DNA of 8,301 nucleotides from positions 1 through 8,301 of the forward strand of contig JBBSDW010000143.1 in assembly GCA_038240295.1 (NCBI GenBank), read 5' to 3'. Position numbers and translations under genes: made by a program. The notes beneath the pieces were generated by a model, which was given only the letters and a program-made list of their open reading frames with translations, did not search any database and had not been told where the DNA came from. Source of the DNA: JABDDM01 sp038240295 (GTDB lineage Bacteria > Bacteroidota > Ignavibacteria > Palsa-1295). Below are positions 1-5,044 of the stretch, in pieces (the stretch's first letter is position 1; each line of letters begins with the position of its first letter).

Positions 1-303
1 AAGGATCGTCTCGAAACCTGCTTCGTCGGCACCGGCTGCGAGAGCCGCTGCTTCCTGATTGCGGGTAACGACCGTTACACGAACCGTCTTGCCAATGCCA
101 TGCGGCAACGACACGGTTCCACGGATCGCCTGATCTGCTTTACGCGGATCGACACCAAGTTTGATCGCGATGTCAACAGACTCGTCGAACTTTGCGGTTG
201 CAAGCTGCTTTACCTGCTTGACTGCTTCTTTGATCGCAAGATTGACCTGCTTTTCGCCGAGCGTCTTTTTAAGATTGTTGTATCTCTTACCGTGCTGAGC
301 CAT
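1..303 (-). CDS. rplA: 50S ribosomal protein L1, N-terminal part (runs off the left edge)
   Basis: L1 is a large-subunit protein that binds 23S rRNA at the mobile L1 stalk and helps release deacylated tRNA. In many bacteria it also represses translation of its own mRNA. The minus-strand ORF starts at the ATG at 303-301 and stays open to the window edge, giving 101 residues of a family usually about 230 long. The start MAQHGKRYNNLKKTL, the KFDESVDIAIKLGVDPRKAD block (about residues 38-57) and RGTVSLPHGIGKTVRV are typical of bacterial L1. The start is supported by a GGAGGG ribosome-binding site 7 nt upstream. It follows the rplK stop by only 3 nt, so the two are co-transcribed and probably translationally coupled. 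The C-terminal half is outside the window. Confidence 0.97.
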   Translation of the reverse strand, partial: MAQHGKRYNNLKKTLGEKQVNLAIKEAVKQVKQLATAKFDESVDIAIKLGVDPRKADQAIRGTVSLPHGIGKTVRVTVVTRNQEAAALAAGADEAGFETIL

Positions 304-306
304 GAT

Positions 307-732
307 TTATCCCTCCACGGTTAAGCCCATCGAGCGGGCGGTACCAGCTACCATGCTTGCTGCGGCATCTACCGAAGATGCGTTGAGGTCAGGCATTTTA
401 AGCGTCGCGATCTCGCGAACCTGAGCCATCGTCACTTTGCCGACCTTCGACCGGTTCGATTCTTTCGAACCTTTATCAAGCCCTGAAGCCTTGAGCAGCA
501 ACACTGCTGCCGGAGGCGTCTTGGTGATGAAGGTGAAGCTCTTATCGGAGAAAACAGTGATCACGACCGGGATGATCATGCCGTCCTGCTTCTGCGTTTT
601 GGAGTTGAACTGTTTGCAGAACTCCGGAATGTTTACGCCCTTCTGACCGAGCGCTGGACCCACCGGCGGCGCAGGATTCGCCTTGCCAGCAGGAATTTGG
701 AGCTTGATATAGCCCGTTATCTTCTTTGCCAT
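307..732 (-). CDS. rplK: 50S ribosomal protein L11
   Basis: L11 binds the GTPase-associated centre of 23S rRNA with the L10/L12 stalk, takes part in factor-dependent GTP hydrolysis and is needed for RelA activation. At 141 residues it is full length for the family. The N-terminal domain has the proline-rich PAPPVGPALGQKGVNI stretch (about residues 20-35; the conserved prolines are part of the thiostrepton/factor site). The C-terminal rRNA-binding domain follows, with TKTPPAAVLLLKASG (about 70-84) and the closing DLNASSVDAAASMVAGTARS segment. The ATG at 732-730 is the natural start, matching the usual family N-terminus MAKKITG. No Shine-Dalgarno sequence precedes it. It is followed 3 nt later by rplA, the standard order. 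Unusually, nusG is not immediately upstream. Confidence 0.98.
   Translation of the reverse strand: MAKKITGYIKLQIPAGKANPAPPVGPALGQKGVNIPEFCKQFNSKTQKQDGMIIPVVITVFSDKSFTFITKTPPAAVLLLKASGLDKGSKESNRSKVGKVTMAQVREIATLKMPDLNASSVDAAASMVAGTARSMGLTVEG
311..316 (-). promoter_or_regulatory. Shine-Dalgarno site of rplA
   Basis: On the minus strand GGAGGG lies 7 nt before the rplA ATG, inside the last codons of rplK. It is the only strong Shine-Dalgarno sequence I can see before any start in this window, and it fixes the rplA start. Its position inside rplK suits coupled translation of the two genes. Confidence 0.75.
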
Positions 733-897
733 TGTATCTGAGGTTATGTGGTCCTAACGCCCGAATGCCGCAAATCAAGCGAAAAACGAGGCTCCCACGT
801 GAAAAAACGTTGTATAAGATGCGGGGTTCTAACGGTATTCGCGGTGCTAAGTTCCTTGCTGCGAGGCACAAAACTGCCTCCCCGAAGCCTCCTTAAA
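733..897 (-). other. rplK upstream region with a small hairpin
   Basis: This 165-bp gap precedes rplK and should hold its promoter and leader unless transcription comes from further upstream. I see no convincing -35/-10 pair or Bacteroidota-type TAnnTTTG box. In many bacteria L1 binds a structured site in the leader before rplK; I cannot identify one here by eye. A perfect 6-bp inverted repeat (gaggca/tgcctc, 6-nt loop) sits at 863-880, just after the stop of the decayed sorting-domain gene. It has no T-run, so if it is a terminator it is a poor one. Confidence 0.35.
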
Positions 898-1141
898 CTA
901 TTTGGTTAGCTCCAGGCTCAGATAGCGAACGATCTCACCTACTCTGACCACACATAGATACGTGCCCTGTGGCATTCCCTTCGCACTCCAGTTGAAGCTG
1001 TAGTCTCCCGGTTGCAGTTCACCGGAGAACGGTCGCGCGACTTCCTGACCGAGAATATTCACGACCCTTACAACCCGCGTGCGCCAGGTCAATTGTTGTA
1101 ATGTGAATCGTGGTGTTGCCATTAAGTGGATTTGGATTCGC
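898..1141 (-). pseudogene. Frameshifted remnant of a type IX secretion C-terminal sorting domain
   Basis: Read on the minus strand, one frame gives ANPNPLNGNTTIHITTIDLA and the next gives RVVNILGQEVARPFSGELQ, continuing to KGMPQGTYLCVVRVGEIVRY and a TAG stop at 900-898. Joined, they form the usual Por sorting domain: an NP-containing start, a central VxxxLGxEV, an xGTY near the end, and a short basic tail. Removing one base from the C-run at 1074-1076 (plus strand) restores a continuous reading frame. Upstream the frame meets a stop within about 160 bp, and I see no catalytic or repeat domain before it, so this is the 3' end of a lost or broken secreted-protein gene. In the same frame as the first part there is a hydrophobic run (NKVLLLLLMLLPLGSL, about 1220-1170). 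It could mimic a signal peptide, making this a tiny orphan-domain gene instead. A sequencing error cannot be excluded. Confidence 0.75.
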
Positions 1142-1383
1142 AGTCATGGACCGCGTGCACTGTGTCCATTGCGGACGCAGCGATCCGAGCGGAAGGAGCA
1201 TCAAAAGAAGCAGGAGTACCTTGTTTCGCAATTGGTACTTAAGAATATAGCTCTGTTGTTGGAAGCGAGCAGAAAGATACAACCGGAAGAACTGCTCATG
1301 TATTCACCTTCTTATGCAGACAGAGGTTGTTTCGGCTTCCATTGAACGCGATTTGTTTTTCGGCGTTATCCTATCTTTCTTTG
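1142..1383. other. Gap between the sorting-domain remnant and the phosphoesterase gene
   Basis: No intact gene is evident here. The minus strand may hold more of the decayed secreted-protein gene: a third frame reads GTPASFDAPSARIAASAMD, a linker-like stretch, just before the sorting domain, but that is weak evidence. The plus strand must carry the promoter for the phosphoesterase gene. The best sigma-70-like pair I can find is TTGTTT (1221-1226) with AATATA (1244-1249) at 17-bp spacing, which is only a suggestion. Confidence 0.3.
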
Positions 1384-2667
1384 ATGGCAGAGCAGACTTC
1401 GGGGCGGCGGGATTATAGCGAGCTTGTTGATATACGGTCTCCGGTTGTCAATCATGTCCTCGCGAAACAGGCAGCGGTGAAGCGCGGGGTGCGTGTCGAT
1501 CCAAAGAAGTCGCTGCAGGAGAAGATGATCCAGTTCGTTCGTGCTGGTTCGCTTACCTGGATCAAAGATTATTTCCAAAGCCGGACCGGGCCTAAGCATC
1601 CGTTTCTTACCTACGAAGGCACCGGCGAGTCCGGTATCTATCCGATGCGCAATGCTCAGCACACGAGCGACCCGATCAAGCTTAGTATCGTTGCCGACTG
1701 GGCGACAGGCACCGACGAATCGGACCGCGTCGCCAGAATGATGGAGCGCTCGGCACCTGATTATACGATTCATCTGGGCGATACGTATTACGTTGGCAAT
1801 CCGCAGGAGACGATCCATAATTATTTCGAGGATGTCAAGTGGGCGCGCGGAAGCCAGGGGAGCTTTGCGCTTTGCGGAAATCATGAGATGTATTCGCAGG
1901 GCCACGGTTACTTCGATTATCTGCTTCCAAAACTTGGGATCACGAACGGCCGCGATCGTAAAATGCTCGGGCAGCACGCAAGCTATTTCGCACTTCGCAA
2001 CGATCACTGGCTGATCCTCGGACTCGACACGGCCTATAATTCGGAGAACCATCCGTTCATTCAGTACTTCATCAACGCGAAGTGCGCTTTTCCCGATGAG
2101 GTGATGTCGTGGCTGCGAGGTGTTGTGAAACTTGCGGAAGAAACAAAGCGCGGGATCGTGATACTGACTCATCACCAGTATCATTCAAGCTTCGAAGATG
2201 AATTCATGCTGCCCGCCGAGCAACTGGGCGAACTGCTCGGCACGACACGTCCGATCGTTTGGATCTGGGGACACGAGCACCGAATGGCGGTCTACGGAAA
2301 ATATCAAAAGGGAACGGGTGTGCTCGCTTACGGCAGGTGCATCGGTCACGGAGGCATGCCGATCGATCTTAACATCCAGCCAAAGCCCGATCCCTCGGAA
2401 AATTTTGTAGCCTACGATGACCGGCAAAATCTTGACCTCATGAGCCGAGCAAAGCTCCCGAAACGGCCGCTCGGCTTCAACGGATTTTGCACGATGCTAC
2501 TTGACGGCGACGAAATGGAGATCGAATACAAAGACATCGATCACGTGACAACAATGAAAGAGCGCTGGAAAGCAAATGGCGATGGAAGTGTAACAGGGGT
2601 TTCGATTTCAGCCGATCACTTGCTACACGTCGCAGAAGGCCGCTCGATCGAAGATGCGCTAAGGTGA
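1384..2667 (+). CDS. Calcineurin-like metallophosphoesterase, purple-acid-phosphatase-like motif set
   Basis: Predicted dinuclear-metal phosphatase or phosphodiesterase; substrate unknown. Numbered from the ATG at 1384 (427 residues), the metal-binding motifs appear in order: VADWATG (D105), GDTYY (D133, Y136), GNHE (165-168), LTHH (H263/H264) and GHEH (296-299). A tryptophan stands where the first histidine of the classic DxH motif would be. GDxxY plus GNHE plus GHxH recalls purple acid phosphatases, in which the tyrosine ligates iron. Residues 1-100 are an extension without a recognised domain, and about 120 residues follow the GHEH motif. No convincing signal peptide is seen, so a cytoplasmic location is likely. 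The same frame is open back to a TTG at 1327, adding 19 hydrophobic residues (MFRLPLNAICFSALSYLSL). I prefer the ATG because neither start has a clear ribosome-binding site and TTG is rare; if TTG is real, the protein could be exported. It is transcribed away from rplK and stands alone. Confidence 0.88.
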   Translation: MAEQTSGRRDYSELVDIRSPVVNHVLAKQAAVKRGVRVDPKKSLQEKMIQFVRAGSLTWIKDYFQSRTGPKHPFLTYEGTGESGIYPMRNAQHTSDPIKLSIVADWATGTDESDRVARMMERSAPDYTIHLGDTYYVGNPQETIHNYFEDVKWARGSQGSFALCGNHEMYSQGHGYFDYLLPKLGITNGRDRKMLGQHASYFALRNDHWLILGLDTAYNSENHPFIQYFINAKCAFPDEVMSWLRGVVKLAEETKRGIVILTHHQYHSSFEDEFMLPAEQLGELLGTTRPIVWIWGHEHRMAVYGKYQKGTGVLAYGRCIGHGGMPIDLNIQPKPDPSENFVAYDDRQNLDLMSRAKLPKRPLGFNGFCTMLLDGDEMEIEYKDIDHVTTMKERWKANGDGSVTGVSISADHLLHVAEGRSIEDALR

Positions 2668-2816
2668 ATGCGCATCGAACCCGTCCCCAAACGCAGCGCG
2701 AGCTTCGGTTTGCACCTCCTACCTATCAATTCATCTCACTGCATCCGAAAGGCAAGATCTTTCAGGCACAGAAGAATTCAGGCAGCCGGATCATTAATCT
2801 GGCGCCTTCAAGATGA
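2664..2816 (+). CDS. Possible 50-codon ORF overlapping the phosphoesterase stop
   Basis: A GTG at 2664 overlaps the preceding TGA (GTGA arrangement) and opens a 50-codon frame that ends at TGA 2814-2816. Its middle, TYQFISLHPKGKIFQAQKNS, has protein-like composition. I recognise no family, and there is no ribosome-binding site beyond possible coupling. Another frame (ATG at 2668) is open over almost the same length, so chance is quite likely. It may also be a fragment of a lost gene. Confidence 0.15.
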   Translation: MNAHRTRPQTQRELRFAPPTYQFISLHPKGKIFQAQKNSGSRIINLAPSR

Positions 2817-2896
2817 CTTGTAAAAAAAATGGCACATCATCGATACGCGATGCGCGATCGACAAAATAACGACTAGCTAAATCTCGCGCTTCGGGA

Positions 2897-2917
2897 CGAC
2901 ACCCGGTACCCGACACC
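2897..2917. repeat. Degenerate heptamer tandem repeat
   Basis: Three adjacent 7-bp units, CGACACC, CGGTACC and CGACACC, lie in the gap before the HIT gene. The first and third are identical and the middle differs at two positions. Intergenic 7-bp-periodic repeats of this style are known in several bacterial groups. A second one with a different unit is present at 4858-4885. Confidence 0.5.
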
Positions 2918-2924
2918 CACGCCG

Positions 2925-2932
2925 TATCTTTG
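2925..2932 (+). promoter_or_regulatory. Candidate Bacteroidota-type -7 box of the HIT-kinase operon
   Basis: TATCTTTG matches the TAnnTTTG -7 consensus described for Bacteroidota housekeeping promoters and lies 22 bp before the HIT start, giving a short leader. No matching -33 TTG is visible at the expected distance, so the assignment is weak. Confidence 0.25.
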
Positions 2933-2954
2933 CATAGAGATCAACTAAAGCGAA

Positions 2955-3395
2955 ATGGCCGATACGAAAAGTTCTGAAGGGTTGCCGTGCGTTTTTTGCG
3001 CGATAGTAAACGGCGAAAACACGCATCACATTATTTATGAGGACGATCACTATCTCGGATTTCTCGATAAGTATCCGCTCAATCCGGGGCACTCACAGAT
3101 CATTCCCAAAAAGCATCTTCGCTGGGTCTGGGACATGGAGACCGCCGATGTTGGCTATATCTTCATGCGGACAAAGAAGATCGCTCTTGCACTGAAAGAA
3201 GTTTTCTCGACCGATTGGATCATCGCAGACACGGGCGGCATCGGTGTGCCGCACGCGCATATCCATATCATTCCTCGATTCGAAGATGATGGCCACGGCG
3301 AACTTCCCGATCCGAAGATCTTTCGTGAGATCCCCGAAGAACAGATGGAGCATATCGCACAGCAGATCCGCGAAGCGCTCGAACGCGTTCATTGA
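2955..3395 (+). CDS. HIT-family nucleotide hydrolase/transferase
   Basis: HIT proteins act on nucleotide phosphoramidates, dinucleoside polyphosphates or nucleotide-sugar-like substrates through a nucleotidylated histidine. The 146-residue protein has the HIT triad PHAHIHIIP with histidines 100, 102 and 104; the middle one is the expected nucleophile. A CxxC pair (C12, C15) near the N-terminus is typical of zinc-containing HIT proteins. The region PLNPGHSQIIPKKH (41-54) is the usual loop and strand before the helix. The position often occupied by asparagine before the triad (NxG) reads IADTGGIGVPH here, which may be family variation. The start is the ATG at 2955; no strong Shine-Dalgarno sequence is seen. 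The kinase gene begins 45 nt after the stop on the same strand, so the two are probably co-transcribed. The precise substrate cannot be told from sequence. Confidence 0.93.
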   Translation: MADTKSSEGLPCVFCAIVNGENTHHIIYEDDHYLGFLDKYPLNPGHSQIIPKKHLRWVWDMETADVGYIFMRTKKIALALKEVFSTDWIIADTGGIGVPHAHIHIIPRFEDDGHGELPDPKIFREIPEEQMEHIAQQIREALERVH

Positions 3396-3440
3396 TTTTC
3401 ACCTTGAGTTTGCTCTCAAGTTATCACCTCGTTCCATTAC

Positions 3441-4430
3441 ATGCTCATTAGTCAGACCCCTCTTCGAATCTCGCTTGGCGGCGGCGGCACCGATCTCAAA
3501 GCCTTTTATAAGGATTCCGATGGATTTGTCATTTCGACCGCGATCGATAAGTACGTCTATGTCCTGATCAAAGAACGTTTCGATGACAAGGTCTATCTGA
3601 ACTACGCCGCTCGTAAGGAAATCGTCGATAACGCTGCGGAGATCCAGCATGAACTCGTTCGCGAGTCGGCGCTCATGACGGGTTTGCATTCCGGATTCGA
3701 ACTCGCCACCTTCGCCGATATCCCGTCTGAAGGTTCGGGACTTGGATCTTCGAGCAGCCTTACGGTGGGCCTGCTTAACGCGATGCACACCTATCTCGGC
3801 CGGCAGGTTACGCATCAGCAACTTGCAGAAGAGGCATGTCAGATCGAGATCGAAATTCTTAAGAAGCCGATCGGTAAACAGGATCAATATATCGCTGCCT
3901 ACGGCGGACTTTGTGCCATCACGTTTCACAATTCGGAATCGGTAACCACCGACACGATCGATCTCACCGAAAAAGAGCGTCATAATCTTGGCGGACGCTT
4001 AATGCTCTTTTTTACCAATGTTACGCGGCAGGCCGCGAAAATTCTGAACGAGCAGCGCGAGAACACCGAAGCACGTCGTGGAAACCTCGAAAAGATCCAT
4101 GCGCTGGGTAAAGAGATCGACGGTGCCGTTCGTCAAAAACAATTTGATGATATTGGCAGGGTTCTCCACGAGAACTGGATGCTCAAACGCGGACTTGCCT
4201 CGGGAATCAGCAATCCGACGCTCGATGGGATGTATGATCTCGCGCTCAAAGGCGGAGCGCTGGGCGGCAAAGTTGCGGGCGCAGGCGGCGGCGGATTTTT
4301 GCTGCTATACGTCCCGCCAGAAAAACAGGCCTCGGTCCGCGCCGCTCTCAAAGAATACCGCGAAATGCCCTTCATGCTCGACAGTCACGGCGCAAGCATC
4401 ATCTTCAATCAACGGCGCTATCGGTGGTAA
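3441..4430 (+). CDS. hddA: GHMP kinase, D-glycero-alpha-D-manno-heptose-7-phosphate kinase-like
   Basis: A 329-residue cytoplasmic sugar kinase of the GHMP superfamily. The N-terminus MLISQTPLRISLGGGGTDL is characteristic of the HddA/fucokinase-like branch. The ATP-binding motif PSEGSGLGSSSS is at 95-106, the likely catalytic Asp is D148 in GKQDQY, NWMLKR is at 245-250, and the glycine-rich motif 3, KVAGAGGGGFLLLY, is at 277-290. HddA phosphorylates heptose 7-phosphate at C1 on the way to GDP-D-glycero-D-manno-heptose, used in S-layer or lipopolysaccharide glycans. The related fucose or other sugar-1-kinases cannot be ruled out, because the usual partners (gmhA, gmhB, hddC) are not in the window. 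The start at 3441 matches the family N-terminus; no Shine-Dalgarno sequence precedes it. It lies 45 nt after the HIT gene and is followed at once by a broken DUF3800 fragment. Confidence 0.88.
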   Translation: MLISQTPLRISLGGGGTDLKAFYKDSDGFVISTAIDKYVYVLIKERFDDKVYLNYAARKEIVDNAAEIQHELVRESALMTGLHSGFELATFADIPSEGSGLGSSSSLTVGLLNAMHTYLGRQVTHQQLAEEACQIEIEILKKPIGKQDQYIAAYGGLCAITFHNSESVTTDTIDLTEKERHNLGGRLMLFFTNVTRQAAKILNEQRENTEARRGNLEKIHALGKEIDGAVRQKQFDDIGRVLHENWMLKRGLASGISNPTLDGMYDLALKGGALGGKVAGAGGGGFLLLYVPPEKQASVRAALKEYREMPFMLDSHGASIIFNQRRYRW

Positions 4431-4447
4431 GTCACGCTGTTCCGGGT

Positions 4448-4706
4448 CAGCTCGGTGGAAAATCCGAGAGTGATCTGGAAATTACCTGGACTGATGAGAG
4501 ATACGTCGAACGGGGCGATCTTTCGTTGGAATTCAAGCCAAAAAAAGGAAAACGTTATAGGGACCAAGCTTACTGACCTAATTGCCTACCCAATCTCACG
4601 ATACACGTTGGCTCCGTCTCAAGAAAACCTTCCATTTGCGGTAATCCGGCACAAAATCCAACAAGGTGAGGGTTGGCGCTATGGCCTCAAGACGTTTCCG
4701 AGATAA
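4448..4706 (+). pseudogene. Truncated, frameshifted 3' end of a DUF3800-type gene
   Basis: Two frames together give the C-terminus of a DUF3800 protein. The first frame reads SDLEITWTDERYVERG then DLSLEFKPKK. After the A7 run at 4540-4546 the next frame continues ENVIGTKLTDLIAYPISRY and ends HKIQQGEGWRYGLKTFPR with TAA at 4704-4706. The patterns (I/L)ADLIAYPIxRY and GYGLKxFP at the end are hallmarks I know from DUF3800, a family often linked to mobile elements and possibly RNase H-like; its function is not established. Dropping one A from the run restores the frame. Only about 85 codons remain of a family usually over 200, and the N-terminal part is missing because the kinase gene ends at 4430. 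The fragment therefore looks like a recombination or deletion scar. The frame in the second half also opens from a GTG at 4455, giving a spurious 83-codon ORF. Confidence 0.7.
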
Positions 4707-4708
4707 AA

Positions 4709-4736
4709 AAAGCCCCACCGATCAGGATGGGGCTTT
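4709..4736. terminator. Rho-independent terminator after the HIT-kinase operon
   Basis: A perfect 9-bp stem (aaagcccca / tggggcttt) encloses a 10-nt loop. For plus-strand transcripts the stem ends in TTT and is then followed by GACTTT, a modest U-tract. For minus-strand transcripts the A-run at 4705-4711 gives a continuous U7 tract, so the element is stronger in that direction. It most likely ends transcription through the kinase gene and the pseudogene. Confidence 0.8.
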
Positions 4737-4857
4737 GACTTTCCGCTGGAAGTCCAACTTGGAAGGCCATAATAACCGACGTAGCTTTTGACTACAGCTC
4801 TATAACTTCTGAATGATTGGCAAGATTGCAAGTTTTCCTTGAATGATTTTATCCAGC

Positions 4858-4885
4858 CTGTTCCCCGTTCGCTGTTCCCTGACCC
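4858..4885. repeat. Degenerate heptamer tandem repeat, four units
   Basis: Four consecutive 7-bp units read CTGTTCC, CCGTTCG, CTGTTCC and CTGACCC. Units 1 and 3 are identical; 2 and 4 differ from them at two positions each. The register is exact with no insertions. It resembles the short intergenic heptamer repeats seen in several bacterial groups and differs in unit from the repeat at 2897-2917. Confidence 0.55.
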
Positions 4886-4963
4886 CTCGTGCGCCAAGTG
4901 AATTCTCAACCAAGATCCTGTGTTACCTAAGTCCTGAGTTTTCAAGCGTTCCGCACCTGTAAT

Positions 4964-4990
4964 TTGACACCCGCTCTCGCGTAGTAAGGG
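4964..4990 (+). promoter_or_regulatory. Candidate promoter of the secreted propeller gene
   Basis: A perfect TTGACA hexamer at 4964-4969 is followed 15 bp later by TAAGGG (4985-4990), a poor -10 at short spacing. It would place the transcript start about 45 bp before the ATG at 5045. The perfect -35 is the only real argument; no TAnnTTTG box is seen in this gap. Confidence 0.25.
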
Positions 4991-5044
4991 TAAGTCACGG
5001 TGTCGACAGAATCCACGATTTTTTGTGAATAAATTAAGCATCCG

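Larger units (their letters stand above)
4737..5044. other. Non-coding gap before the secreted propeller gene
   Basis: No convincing gene is present in these 308 bp. The minus strand has a 120-codon open frame starting at 5041 that runs through the terminator hairpin, but its residues resemble no family I know and I regard it as chance. The gap contains a heptamer repeat (4858-4885), a 9-bp direct repeat TGAATGATT (4810-4818 and 4840-4848), and a sigma-70-like candidate promoter at 4964-4990. The 45 bp just before the next gene are AT-rich. Confidence 0.5.

Noticed and set aside
542..871. 109-codon minus-strand ORF overlapping rplK and its upstream region
   Set aside because: It overlaps L11 in another frame and shows no family features.
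863..880. Hairpin as terminator of the decayed sorting-domain gene
   Set aside because: The stem is only 6 bp and no T-run follows on either strand, so I do not call it a terminator.
1366..2184. 272-codon minus-strand ORF opposite the phosphoesterase gene
   Set aside because: It is antisense to a gene with intact metal-binding motifs; its length comes from the codon bias of the real gene.
3399..3983. 194-codon minus-strand ORF opposite the GHMP kinase gene
   Set aside because: The plus strand carries all GHMP motifs, and the antisense frame shows no recognisable domain.
4540..4546. Programmed frameshift at the A7 run
   Set aside because: The shift needed is +1 (or loss of one A), not the common -1 slip at A-AAA-AAG, and the gene lacks its N-terminal part, so decay is more likely.
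4455..4706. 83-codon ORF starting at GTG as an intact small gene
   Set aside because: Its second half matches the end of DUF3800, but the first 30 codons do not, while the neighbouring frame does. It is better explained as a frameshifted fragment.
4679..5041. 120-codon minus-strand ORF covering most of the gap before the propeller gene
   Set aside because: It reads straight through a terminator hairpin and the heptamer repeat, has no ribosome-binding site, and its residues match no family I recognise.
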